Source: Ravibacter sp964559125
GTDB lineage: Bacteria > Bacteroidota > Bacteroidia > Cytophagales > Spirosomataceae
Reading direction: 5' to 3'
NCBI GenBank assembly: GCA_964559125.1
Contig: CAZLGW010000029.1
Location: 1-64,000, forward strand
Length of the DNA: 64,000 bases
Below, in pieces: positions 45,188 to 54,900 of this stretch. The notes beneath the pieces were generated by a model that did not search any database, was not told the DNA's origin, and saw only the letters and a program-made list of their open reading frames with translations. The position numbers were made by a program, and so were the translations under genes. The number at the start of each line of letters is the position of its first letter. Within the stretch, counting starts at the first letter, position 1.

Positions 45188-45967
45188 ATGAACGTCAAAG
45201 AATTACTCAGCCTGAAAGGCAAGATCATACTGGTAACCGGCGGTTCCGGAAATTACGGCAAATGCATGGTAGAAGGCCTGGCAGAAGCCGATGCGACCGT
45301 CATTACTTCCTCGCGGGACGCCGCCTCTGCCCAAAGTACTGCGCTGGAAATGCAGAGAAAGGGCCTGGACGTACATCCTGCCGTCGTAGACCAGGGAAGC
45401 CCGGAATCCGTACGGGAGATCGTCGCCTTTATCCGCGAAAAATTCGGCCGCCTCGACGGCTTTGTGAACAACGCCGTATCGCGCCCCATGAAAGGTTACC
45501 ATGCACCTATTGAGCAGTTTGCCGAATCCATGCAGGTAAATGCCACCGGGATGATGGATCTGCTCCGCCAGATGACCGGCCTGATCGTCGAAAGCGGGGG
45601 AGGCAGCGTGGTCAACATTGCCTCCATGATGGGAATGTTCGGCCCCGATCTCAGTAACTACGAAGGAACCACTAATATGGGAGACCTCCCTCCCGATTAC
45701 TTTTTCCATAATGCCGGGCTCATCAACATTACCCGTTTTATGGCCAAGATGAACGCCGGAAAGAATATCCGGTTTAATTGTATCAGCCCTGGAGGACTGT
45801 TTAATAATCAACCCCAGGCTTTTCTCGACAACTATTGTAAGAAGGTGCCGCTCCGGCGTATGGCCGACCGAGATGATATCAAAGGATTGGTCGTGCTGCT
45901 ATGCTCTGATGCCGGAGCTTATATCAACGGCGAAAATATTCTGATGGATGGCGGGTTGAATGCTTGA
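45188..45967 (+). CDS. Short-chain dehydrogenase-like protein (2), Lys of active site missing
   Basis: A 259-residue SDR-fold protein. The cofactor loop GGSGNYG (18-24) and serine region NIASMMG are present, but the Y-x-x-x-K motif reads Y171-F-F-H-N175, the lysine being asparagine, and NNAG reads NNAV. The C-terminal stretch NCISPGGLFNNQPQAFLDNY and INGENILMDGG is very like PtmA-type SDRs. Either a catalytically altered enzyme or a binding protein. A promoter-like TATATTTG follows at 45972. Confidence 0.85.
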   Translation: MNVKELLSLKGKIILVTGGSGNYGKCMVEGLAEADATVITSSRDAASAQSTALEMQRKGLDVHPAVVDQGSPESVREIVAFIREKFGRLDGFVNNAVSRPMKGYHAPIEQFAESMQVNATGMMDLLRQMTGLIVESGGGSVVNIASMMGMFGPDLSNYEGTTNMGDLPPDYFFHNAGLINITRFMAKMNAGKNIRFNCISPGGLFNNQPQAFLDNYCKKVPLRRMADRDDIKGLVVLLCSDAGAYINGENILMDGGLNA

Positions 45968-45971
45968 GTTG

Positions 45972-45979
45972 TATATTTG
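45972..45979 (+). promoter_or_regulatory. Candidate -7 box before the 823-residue lipoprotein gene
   Basis: TATATTTG fits TAnnTTTG, 31 bases upstream of ATG 46003. The -33 box at the expected distance is not clear. Confidence 0.35.
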
Positions 45980-46002
45980 TCTCACAAAGCAATCACTTTA
46001 TT

Positions 46003-48474
46003 ATGCGTCTTAAACTCTTTGCCGGAGCAGCCCTACTTTCCTTCTCCTGCTCAACACAAGAACAGGAAACTTCCTCCCCTCCACCTTCTTTCAGCGGAAT
46101 ATACCCGCATCTTGCGATGTACAATTCAGAACCTGAATGCGGCACCGGTGCGGTAGTACCCTGGGCAGACAGGCTCTGGGTGATCACTTACGGGCCGCAT
46201 GTTCCGTTCGGCTCCGACGATAAGCTGTATGAAATTACACCCGATCTGCAGCAGATCGTGAGGGAGGAAAGCATCGGTGGCACGCCCGCCAACCGGATGA
46301 TTCACCAGGAAAGCAACCAGCTCTTTATAGGCCCTTATGCGATAGATGCGCAGAGAAACGTGCGTGCGATCCCATATGACAAGATGCCCGGGCGCCCCAC
46401 CGGCAATGCCAGGCACCTTACCGATCCTTCAGGCAAAATTTATTACGCAAGCATGGAAGAAGGGTTTTATGAAGTGGATGTAAAAACACTGGAACCCACG
46501 CTTCTCTACGAAGATATCAACGTGATCAATAAAAGGGGGAAGGATGTTCCCTCCGGCCTGCCGGTGGCCAGCCTCGACGGAGCTCACGGTAAAGGCCTTT
46601 ATTCCGGGCAGGGGGTGCTGATCTATACCAACAACGGGGAAACCGGGCCGAAAGCGCTTGAACAGTTCGATATAGAATCCGGTTCGCTCTCGGAATGGGA
46701 CGGCAAAACCTGGAAAACAGTACGCCGCAACCAGTTTGTGGAAGTCACCGGGCCGGGCGGCATACACGGGAGCGCCAACCCGGAAACAGACCCTATCTGG
46801 ACCACCGGATGGGATCACAAATCCGTATTGCTGGGGGTACGCGAGTCGGGTAAATGGTTTTTTTACCGGCTTCCCAAGGCAAGTCACAGCTACGACGGAG
46901 CCCACGGATGGAACACCGAATGGCCGCGTATCCGCGATGTAGGTACTCCCGGGAACCCCGACTACCTCATGACCATGCATGGCCTGTTCTGGAAATTCCC
47001 GGGGCAGTTTACCTCCTCCAATTCAGCCGGCATCCGGCCCCGCTCCGCCTACCTGAAAGTAATCGCCGACTATACCCGCTGGAAAGACCAGCTCGTATTC
47101 GGATGTGATGACTCCGCACAGAAAGAATTCCTGAACAAACGCAAACTAAAAGGCGGCATCGAGGGTCCCGGGCAATCTAATTCCAATTTATGGTTTACCT
47201 CTGTCGATCAGCCTGATCTGCTCGGACCCAATACGGCCGAAGGCGCCGTCTGGATCTCCGAAAACGTTCCGGCCGGACAGGCTTCCGAGCCTTTCCTTTT
47301 CGCCGGGTGGGACCAGCGTTCGGCCTGGCTGGCCAACGAGGGAAAACAGGAAGTGGAATTCACTTTTGAGGCAGACAAAAACGGCGATAATCAATGGACG
47401 GAGCTGCTGAAAATAAAGCTTGCCGGAGGCAGTCAGCAGAATATTGTATTCAGCTCCAAACAAAAAGGCGAGTGGGTACGTGTAAAAACCAGTCAGCCGA
47501 CGAAAGCTACGCTTCACTTTTCGTATACCGATACCGGCCGGTTCAAATCGAAAAAGGACCAGTTGTTTGAAGGTCTGGCCCGGAACAACGCTGATTCCTA
47601 CCAGGGAGGCCTGCTTTATGGCCTGGGAGACGATCGCCGTACTCTCGGCATACTGGCCGGGAATATTGCCGGCGGGAAGTTCGGGGAAACCGGGTACTAC
47701 GAACTGGATGCCCGGATGAACCTGGTGAAGAAAGATGATCCTGAAATGGCATCCTTTATCAGGGAGAAATTCGCGATTCCTTCCAGTGTTGTAACTGTAG
47801 AGACATCCTCGGTGCTGGTTGTGGACGATAAAGGCCGCAGGTGGAGGCTTCCGCTCGGGAACTCCGCCCTTACCGGACTGACCAACCAGGCGCTTTCCAG
47901 GATATGCCGGGAAGTAGCTACCGAACGCGACCTGCTCAATCTCCACGGCACTTTCTATGAACTGCCGGCAGAAAACGCCGACGGTTTTGCCAAAGTAAGG
48001 CCTGTAGCCACCCACAACCTCCCCATTCATGACTACGCTTCTTACAGGGGGTTGCTCATTATGACAGGTGTGGAAAACGGGAAAAGCAATAATTCAAGGA
48101 TCATCCGCTCCGACGACGGTGCCGCCAGCGTATGGGCCGGAACGATCGACGACCTCTGGGAATTCGGAAAGCCCGTGGGTGAAGGCGGCCCGTGGAAAGA
48201 CAGCCGGGTTAAACCCGGCATTCCTTCAGATCCTTACCTGATCGGCTTCTACGACAAGAAAAGCATGAAGCTTTCCCATAACAGTCCGCAGGCCGTTACT
48301 TTTAAAATCCAGGTAGAACCCATCGGTCATGGCCCCTGGATGAATTACAAAGAAGTATCGGTCAAAAGCGGCGAAACGTTTGAATTTACCTTTCCCGAAG
48401 GATTCCAGTCGCGATGGATCCGGTTTGTATCAGACCGCGATTGCGAAGCGACGGCATGGCTGAGCTATAAGTAA
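46003..48474 (+). CDS. Large lipoprotein of unknown function
   Basis: An 823-residue protein. Start set at ATG 46003 because a lipoprotein signal (LKLFAGAALLSFSC16) begins there; a longer frame from 45964 overlaps the previous stop and lacks a signal start. The body has many short beta-strand motifs (VVPWADRLWVITYG, HGKGLYSGQGVLIYTNNGE, HDYASYRGLLIMTG), suggesting a beta-propeller or similar fold, and a late beta-sandwich-like tail. I do not recognise a family. It is the last gene of the PUL 2 run and precedes the palindrome cluster at 48484-48586. Confidence 0.7.
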   Translation: MRLKLFAGAALLSFSCSTQEQETSSPPPSFSGIYPHLAMYNSEPECGTGAVVPWADRLWVITYGPHVPFGSDDKLYEITPDLQQIVREESIGGTPANRMIHQESNQLFIGPYAIDAQRNVRAIPYDKMPGRPTGNARHLTDPSGKIYYASMEEGFYEVDVKTLEPTLLYEDINVINKRGKDVPSGLPVASLDGAHGKGLYSGQGVLIYTNNGETGPKALEQFDIESGSLSEWDGKTWKTVRRNQFVEVTGPGGIHGSANPETDPIWTTGWDHKSVLLGVRESGKWFFYRLPKASHSYDGAHGWNTEWPRIRDVGTPGNPDYLMTMHGLFWKFPGQFTSSNSAGIRPRSAYLKVIADYTRWKDQLVFGCDDSAQKEFLNKRKLKGGIEGPGQSNSNLWFTSVDQPDLLGPNTAEGAVWISENVPAGQASEPFLFAGWDQRSAWLANEGKQEVEFTFEADKNGDNQWTELLKIKLAGGSQQNIVFSSKQKGEWVRVKTSQPTKATLHFSYTDTGRFKSKKDQLFEGLARNNADSYQGGLLYGLGDDRRTLGILAGNIAGGKFGETGYYELDARMNLVKKDDPEMASFIREKFAIPSSVVTVETSSVLVVDDKGRRWRLPLGNSALTGLTNQALSRICREVATERDLLNLHGTFYELPAENADGFAKVRPVATHNLPIHDYASYRGLLIMTGVENGKSNNSRIIRSDDGAASVWAGTIDDLWEFGKPVGEGGPWKDSRVKPGIPSDPYLIGFYDKKSMKLSHNSPQAVTFKIQVEPIGHGPWMNYKEVSVKSGETFEFTFPEGFQSRWIRFVSDRDCEATAWLSYK

Positions 48475-48483
48475 GGCTCTCCC

Positions 48484-48586
48484 CCGTCTTCAGACGGCGG
48501 GAGGGTGATATCCGGTCTCCGACCGGTTTAATCGCCACAATAACCGGTCACAGACCGGCCTTCGCACTTCCTCCGTCTTCAGACGG
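48484..48586. repeat. Nested palindrome cluster (A-B-B'-A)
   Basis: Four hairpins in order: CCGTCTTCAGACGG (48484-48497), CCGGTCTCCGACCGG (48512-48526), CCGGTCACAGACCGG (48544-48558) and CCGTCTTCAGACGG (48573-48586). The outer pair is identical and the inner pair nearly so, and the flanks GCTCT and AGAGC make the whole stretch an imperfect inverted repeat. It lies just after the lipoprotein stop and before the GntR promoter; it may be a bidirectional terminator or a repeat element of the REP/BIME type. Confidence 0.8.
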
Positions 48587-48625
48587 GGAAGAGCATGGAA
48601 ATTTTATAACATCTCAAAAAATATC

Positions 48626-48675
48626 ATTGGTCTAGTCTGGTTTGTCTTACTTCGTAAAAATTATTTCTATTTTTG
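48626..48675 (+). promoter_or_regulatory. GntR gene promoter and candidate operator
   Basis: TATTTTTG (48668-48675) fits TAnnTTTG with TTTG at 48641-48644 upstream. Over the -33 region lies ATTGGTCTAG followed by TCTGGTTTGT (48626-48645), two 10-base half units resembling the TGGTCTA half sites of HutC/DasR-type GntR proteins. Binding here would block RNA polymerase and give autoregulation. Confidence 0.5.
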
Positions 48676-48711
48676 TTCAAAATTCAGGTCCAATCCAACC
48701 GCCGCCCGTCA

Positions 48712-49722
48712 GTGAACCAGGAGTATACTATTCAGGACAAAGCCAGGATGAAATATCTGCAGCTGGCGGAGTCGATCATCACGCAGATCAAAAACGGCGA
48801 ACTTAATATCGGCGACCAGCTCCCTTCCGTCAATCAATTGTCGTCGTCATACGCGATGAGCAAGAGCACGGTCCTGATGGGTTTGAATCATTTAAGCGAG
48901 AAGGGGATAATTGAAGCAGTATACCGGAAAGGATACTTTGTGAGGAAAAGCAGCGTGGACCACGATTACCGCATTTTCTTCCTCATGGACAAGATCACGG
49001 TTTTCAAAGAAGAGCTCTACCAGGCCTTTTTCAACAAACTGAAAGACCAGGCCGACATAGACGTATATTTCCACAATCACAACTACCGTATCTTCGAAAG
49101 GCTTATCCTCGAAAACCTGCATAACTATACGCATTTCGTAATTATTCCGATCCTGAAAGAAGATGTAACCGGTATCCTCAACCAGATCCCTTCCGATAAA
49201 AGGATCATTCTCGACTGGAACCAGGAAGGACTGACTGGCAACTATTCGGCAGTTTACCAGGATTTTGCAGGAGATCTCTATTCCGCTCTCCGCGAAGTAC
49301 GCAACCGCATTGAAAAGTACAGGCGCCTGGTACTGGTGCTTCCCGATAATATTTACTATGGCCACCTTGTAAGAGAAGGATTTGAAAAGTACTGCACCGA
49401 ATTCGGACAGCCCAGTGCGATTATATCCAAGGTAGACGGGGATCATTTTTCTGTGGGAGACGTCTATATTACGCTTAACCGCTACGATATAGACGATGTA
49501 AATATAATCAAGGAAATCCACAAGCGCAGGCTGCAGCTGGGGAAAGACGTAGGATTGATTTCCTATAATGATCTCTATATGAAGGAAGTGCTGGAAGGAG
49601 GCATTACGGTGATCAGTGCCGATTTTACCCGGATGGGGGAAGAAGCCGCCGCCCTGATCAACGAAAACAGGATTGCAAAGATCAAGAGCCCGAGTAAGCT
49701 GATTATCCGTTCGTCTTTGTAA
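48712..49722 (+). CDS. GntR-family transcription regulator with LacI-like effector domain
   Basis: A 336-residue regulator when started at GTG 48712 (read as MNQEYTIQDKARMKYLQLAE). A TTG at 48673 would lie within the promoter, and ATG 48748 is an alternative. The winged helix (about 13-78) includes LNIGDQLPSVNQLSSSYAMSKSTVLMGLNHL; the rest is a periplasmic-binding-protein-like effector domain (RLVLVLPDNIYYGH, VGLISYNDLYMKEVL, TVISADFTRMGEEAAALI). It should sense a sugar derivative and control PUL 3. Repeats of an ACTGGT motif lie before its own gene, the next gene and susC. Confidence 0.88.
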   Translation: MNQEYTIQDKARMKYLQLAESIITQIKNGELNIGDQLPSVNQLSSSYAMSKSTVLMGLNHLSEKGIIEAVYRKGYFVRKSSVDHDYRIFFLMDKITVFKEELYQAFFNKLKDQADIDVYFHNHNYRIFERLILENLHNYTHFVIIPILKEDVTGILNQIPSDKRIILDWNQEGLTGNYSAVYQDFAGDLYSALREVRNRIEKYRRLVLVLPDNIYYGHLVREGFEKYCTEFGQPSAIISKVDGDHFSVGDVYITLNRYDIDDVNIIKEIHKRRLQLGKDVGLISYNDLYMKEVLEGGITVISADFTRMGEEAAALINENRIAKIKSPSKLIIRSSL

Positions 49723-49733
49723 ATATTTTTTAT

Positions 49734-49782
49734 TGATCTGTACTGGTTTGTATTGGTTTGGTTGATAATGTTGATATATTTG
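49734..49782 (+). promoter_or_regulatory. Promoter and operator candidate for the PUL 3 run
   Basis: TATATTTG (49775-49782) is a -7 box. ACTGGTTTGT then ATTGGTTTGG (49742-49761) form 10-base direct repeats over the -33 region, in the same motif family as at 48626. This is the expected site for repression by the GntR protein. Confidence 0.5.
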
Positions 49783-49852
49783 TGTCTGATATTATCAAAA
49801 TCAGATTTTATAGTACGAATCATTAGACATTTTATTAAAGGTTTGATTTTTT

Positions 49853-49882
49853 CTATATACTGGTTTGGTCTGTTCTATATAT
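49853..49882 (+). promoter_or_regulatory. Second ACTGGT-type site ahead of the PUL 3 sialidase-like gene
   Basis: TATACTGGTTTGGTCTGTTC, centred near 49865, lies 27-55 bases upstream of ATG 49909. It matches the sites at 48626 and 49742 and may be a further operator. Confidence 0.4.
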
Positions 49883-49908
49883 GTTTATATTAAATCTTTG
49901 TCTAAGCT

Positions 49909-51078
49909 ATGAGGTACAACCGTTTTCCCGGCACTGCTCTGTTCTTGACTTTTTTTACCGGGATAGCCCTGAACCTGCCTGCGCAGGATAAAAGCCTGTT
50001 TACGATTCCTCAAACCGTTACTTCTCAAACCCTGCTGGCACACAAAGACCTGGAAGGAAAAAACTATCTGGCTTTTCCTGCTCTGCTGAGACTGAGCGAC
50101 GATAAAGTGCTGATCACCTTTAAGCGTGGCACCTCCCACGGTTCGGACCGGGAAGCCGATTGTGACGCACTTGTGTTTAATACGGTAACCAACCGGGTAG
50201 CTGATCATTTTACGCTGGGGAGCATTCCTGCAAAAAAATTCCAGCTGACCGTCCCGGTGAAAACCGCCGACGGCACCGTTCGCCTGTATACCGATATGCA
50301 GAACCAGGGGCAGGATAACAAGAATTATCGCGTAGGCATGTATTATTCTACCCTGAAAAGAGACGGCAAAAGCGCGGAAGAATGGAAACGGCTGCCTGAG
50401 ATAGACGGGATTGAATACGGGTATCCGTTCGATTTTATAGTAGAGGGAAAAACCGTCTATATGCTGGCTATGTCTTTCGGATATCGCCCGGGAAACACGT
50501 GGTCGGTAGCGGTGCTGCGTTCGGACGACGGAGCCGCTACCTGGAAGTTTGTAAAGGATATTACGGCAGCGTTGGGCGGAGGACCCATGAACGAAAGCAG
50601 CTTCGTAAGAACGGGCAATGACTTTCTTATCGTTTGCAGGGGGTATCCCGGGCAAAGCACCCGAATCGCCAGGTTCGATCGGCAGTTTAACCTGTTGAAG
50701 GTAGCCGATCTCACAGGGGGCGACAAAGCGCTGAGCAACTACATCGGGTGGCCGCGTATCTTTCTACGCGACGGGCAGGCGTATGTGCTCGGCAGGGTCT
50801 GGCCCAATCTGCCGGATCGGCCGCTTTCTTCTAACGGTATGAAAGACAGCAGGCTCGGGCTGATCCGTATAGACCCGGAATCACTGGCTGTGACAAACGT
50901 GTCGCTGCTGGACAATGCCGAAGGCCTGCTCCCGGTTAAGGACGCTTATTACGCAGCACCTTACTGGCAGACAGCCGGCGGCGAGACCTGGTTCAATACG
51001 ATCACCTATCGTTCGCTGGGAGGAGCCGAAGCGCCTGATATTATCCGTCTTGCGTTCTTGTGGGATGAAGTAAAATAA
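49909..51078 (+). CDS. Sialidase-like BNR-repeat protein (3)
   Basis: A 389-residue secreted protein (signal peptide about 1-25, LNLPAQ). One clear Asp box is RSDDGAATW; the blade pattern FPALLRLSDDKVLITFKRG, the mid FDFIVEGKTVYMLAMSFG and the late NYIGWPRIFLRDGQAYVLGR fit the six-bladed sialidase fold. The complete sialidase catalytic set is not verified. It is the first gene of the PUL 3 run and the esterase gene follows after 2 bases. Confidence 0.78.
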   Translation: MRYNRFPGTALFLTFFTGIALNLPAQDKSLFTIPQTVTSQTLLAHKDLEGKNYLAFPALLRLSDDKVLITFKRGTSHGSDREADCDALVFNTVTNRVADHFTLGSIPAKKFQLTVPVKTADGTVRLYTDMQNQGQDNKNYRVGMYYSTLKRDGKSAEEWKRLPEIDGIEYGYPFDFIVEGKTVYMLAMSFGYRPGNTWSVAVLRSDDGAATWKFVKDITAALGGGPMNESSFVRTGNDFLIVCRGYPGQSTRIARFDRQFNLLKVADLTGGDKALSNYIGWPRIFLRDGQAYVLGRVWPNLPDRPLSSNGMKDSRLGLIRIDPESLAVTNVSLLDNAEGLLPVKDAYYAAPYWQTAGGETWFNTITYRSLGGAEAPDIIRLAFLWDEVK

Positions 51079-51080
51079 AA

Positions 51081-51851
51081 ATGGGCAGATACCTGGTTTC
51101 CTTTCTTTCAATACTTTGGCCGGTTTTTGGCCGTGCTCAGGAAGTCTCCGAGCGGTTCGAATACCTGGACGGCCGCCTGGTCTACATTGCGTGGAAAGGG
51201 GAAAAACCTGCCAGGCCTGCTGCCGTATTGTTGGCCCTTCACGGCAGCGGAAGGTCGGCTGACAGCTATGCGTCGACTGGTGCCCAAAGCGTTCCGTTTT
51301 ATGTACACCAGAGAGACCTCGCCTTAACGGCCGGCTATTTGTTCGTATCGATATCCAACGGGAAAGACACCTGGGGTACCGACGAAGGCATGAACGCCAT
51401 CCTGAACCTGGTCAGCTTTGTGAAAAAAGAGTATGAAGTGAAAGAAAAATGGACACTCTGGGCCAGCTCGGCCGGCGGCGTCATGCTGGGCCGTATCATA
51501 AAGGAGAGCCCCGGCCTGGTCTGTAAAGCGGTAGGCACCTTTCCTGTCTATGATCTGAAAGATAGCTACCAGAATCTGAAAAGCGCAAGAGAAGCCTGGA
51601 CATCGGCCGAAGCTTTCAGCAAAATCGACCCTTCGGCTTATCCGGAGGCCTTTGCCGGGATACCCTATCTGGTCTTCCATGGAAGTGATGATAAGGCTGT
51701 ACCTCTTGAAAAACACTCGGTTCGGCTTCAGAAAGAAGTAAATGCATTGGGAGGAAAAGTATCCCTGCAGGTAGTCCCCGGCGGCCACAGTACTCAGAAC
51801 TTCAGTCTCTATAACGACGACCTCATACTGGAATTTCTCCGCGCACCTTAA
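51081..51851 (+). CDS. Secreted alpha/beta-hydrolase (esterase)
   Basis: A 256-residue protein with a signal peptide (about 1-19). The oxyanion region is LALHGSGRSADS, the nucleophile S130 is in ASSAGG, the acid is D203 or D204 in FHGSDDKAVP, and the base is H236 in VPGGHST. It resembles PHB-depolymerase-type and feruloyl/acetyl esterases. It starts 2 bases after the preceding stop, so the two are co-translated. Acyl substrate unknown. Confidence 0.85.
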   Translation: MGRYLVSFLSILWPVFGRAQEVSERFEYLDGRLVYIAWKGEKPARPAAVLLALHGSGRSADSYASTGAQSVPFYVHQRDLALTAGYLFVSISNGKDTWGTDEGMNAILNLVSFVKKEYEVKEKWTLWASSAGGVMLGRIIKESPGLVCKAVGTFPVYDLKDSYQNLKSAREAWTSAEAFSKIDPSAYPEAFAGIPYLVFHGSDDKAVPLEKHSVRLQKEVNALGGKVSLQVVPGGHSTQNFSLYNDDLILEFLRAP

Positions 51852-51900
51852 CAAGTTTTTTATATATAAGCCATCTCAAATTCTACACACACTTATTTTC

Positions 51901-51927
51901 TGTTCTGTACTGGTCTGTTTTAATCCC
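51901..51927 (+). promoter_or_regulatory. ACTGGTCTG site upstream of PUL 3 susC
   Basis: TGTTCTGTACTGGTCTGTTT (51901-51920) is a fourth member of the motif family found around the GntR gene. It lies about 40 bases before the susC start. No full TAnnTTTG box was found nearby. Confidence 0.4.
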
Positions 51928-51957
51928 ATTTAGTTTTTTAAACCCAATTTCTCGAAT

Positions 51958-54900
51958 ATGATGAAACCAGCACGATTACTCCTTCGAAAAGGATGGAAAA
52001 ACCGGCTACAGATCTTTGTTGCCGGCATCATGGTCAGTTTATGCAGCCTGGACATCTGTCTTGCACAGGCAGGCGACAGGCAGCAGGTATCCGGCAGGGT
52101 CACTTCTGCCGGCAACGGCGAAGCATTACCGGGCGTGAACGTGGTAGTGAAGGGAAGCACGACGGGTACCGTTACCGATGTCTCCGGGAACTACCGGATC
52201 GAGGTATCAGGAAATAACCCGGTCCTTGTTTTTTCTTTCATAGGCTTTGAGCAGCAGGAAACAGAGGTTAACCGGCGGAGCGTTATCGATGTAAGACTGG
52301 AGGCTGACATACAATCGCTCGAACAGGTGGTGGTGATCGGCTACGGATCGCAGAAAAGCACGCGCGTGACCGCGGCAATTGCCAGTATAAAGGCCGCTGA
52401 TCTGGAAGAACGTCCTGTAGGTCGCCTCGACCAGGCCCTGATGGGAAAACTCGCCGGGGTACAGGTTCAGCAAACCAGCGGCTCCCCGGGGAAATCGCTG
52501 GATGTAAAAGTGAGGGGTACGAGCTCCATCAATTTTTCCAATACTCCCTTGTATGTGGTAGATGGCTTTCCCATTTCGGGCGATCTCAACAACCTGAACA
52601 CCCAGGATATCGAATCTATAGAAGTATTGAAAGATGCCGCATCCGCAGCTATCTATGGCTCAAGGGGTGCCAACGGGGTGGTACTGATCACCACCAAAGC
52701 CGGTAAAGAGGGAAAGCCTGTCATCCAGTTCGACGTGTCCCACGGTCTGCAGACCCGCTTTAGCCGCTACGATGTGCTCAACAGGGATGAATGGATCGAA
52801 TATGCCATCGAGGAAAGAAACAACAGCTGGGTACTGCAAGGGGGAAATGCCTCAGATCCCAATTCGGCGAGGCCTAATTCCAACTACTGGATAGATCCCG
52901 TATGGCTGACCGACCCAGGCTCGCTCCCGGACAACGACTGGCAGGACATCGTAGACCGTACCGCATCTGTCTCGAACTACCAGCTTTCAGCCTCTGCCTC
53001 GAACGATAAGTTCAAATATTATATATCCGGCAATTACTTCAACCAGGACGGTATTATCGTAGGATCCGATTTCAGAAGGATGAATTTCAGGGCTAATGTA
53101 GAATCAAAATTGTCGAAGATCGTCAACGTCGGGATCAACCTCTCGGCCGGAACTTCCGTCAGGAATGATCCGCGGGCCGACTGGAACGGCGGGCCTGTAA
53201 GCCGCTCTCACATCATGCCCCCGGTGGTGGGGATCACGCAGCAAACCGAAAACGGAGGATACTATCCCTATGTACTTTCGGCCCTGATCAATCCGCTGGC
53301 TATGCTCAACGAGTATACCAATGAGATGAAATCCAAGCAGTTTCTTGTCAATACCTATGCAGATGTATTCCTGGCCCGGGGCCTTAAGCTACGCTCCTCA
53401 TTCGGCACCGAACAGCGGTCAGAAGAAACGCTTTACTTCATTCCCAACAACATCAACCGGAACAACGGCGCCCAGGCTACCGCTTCCAACTCCGTTTTTG
53501 AAAGCTATCTTACGGAGCAACTGCTGACCTACAAGCTGACAAAATCCGCATGGGACCTGGACCTGCTCGGTGGGTTCTCCTACCAGGAAGCTAAATCGGG
53601 CAACTGGACCCTGACAAAAAGCGGGTTTGCCGACGATGAAGTCCGTACCCTCAATGCCGGAACGGTACTGAACTCCGGAAGCTCCGATAAAACACTCTGG
53701 AACCTGATGTCTTTCTTCGGGCGGGCCAACTTTTCTTTCAGGGACAAATACATGCTTGCCGCTACTATCCGGCGCGATGGTAGTTCCCGCTTCGGAAGAG
53801 ACAACCGGTGGGGCTGGTTCCCGTCCGCATCGGCCGGATGGCGCGTTCTGGAAGAACCTTTTATGCAGGATATCAGCTGGTTATCGGAGATGAAGCTGCG
53901 CGCCAGCTATGGGGTCGCCGGCAATAATAACATCGGCAATTTCGCTTCCATCGGGACGCTGGGAGCATCCAATTATGTCATCAGCGCCAGCCAGCAGAAA
54001 ATTCCCGGTTATAGTCCTTCCTCATTCAGCAATACCATGCTGGGATGGGAGAAAACCACGACTACCGACATCGGCGTCGACCTCGGCATCTTCAGGAACC
54101 GGCTCCAGGTAGCATTTGACTATTATGTTGCCGACACAAAAGACCTGCTCCTGAATGTACAGATCCCGGAAGTGACAGGCTATACGACCGCCCTGCAGAA
54201 CATCGGGAAGGTCAGGAACCGCGGGGTGGAGCTTGAGCTTACTTCTCTCAATATCGATAAGGCCTTCAAATGGACCTCCAGCTTTAATATCTCCGCAAAC
54301 CGGAATAAAGTGCTCGAGCTGGGGCCGGACGGCAGTCCTGTTTACGGCACAAACGAAGGCTACAGGGTAACCATTACGCAAATCGGCAAGCCCATCGGCA
54401 GCTATTACATGCTTGAGCAGGAAGGCGTATTCATGAACCAGGAAGAGCTGGATTCGCATCCGCATTACCTGAGACAGAACGTAGGCGACATCAAATACCG
54501 GGACTACAACCAGGACGGTGTGATCAACCAGGACGATATTCACATCGTCGGCGACGCATTCCCCGATTATTTCTGGGGATTCAGGAACACTTTCTCCTAT
54601 AAAGGATTTGACCTTTCTGTATTTATGGATGGGCAGCAGGGAGTAAATATCCTCAACATTGGCAGCAGGTCCAATATGCAGTCGCGGCAGAATGTGTGGG
54701 GCATGTGGCGCGACCGCTGGCGCTCGCCCGAAAACCCCGGAAACGGAATGGTGCCCCGCGCCGCGGTTACCGACAATATGACCACTGCTTCCAGCTTCTG
54801 GCTGTTTGACGGATCTTACTGGGCGATCCGAAATATCACGCTTGGCTACAACGTCCCGTCTGCCCTCACCGGGAAAGTAAACTGGCTGAACGGCATACGC

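Noticed and set aside
47188..48030. Minus-strand frame of 280 codons inside the large lipoprotein gene
   Set aside because: No domain, no promoter and complete overlap with a collinear gene on the other strand.
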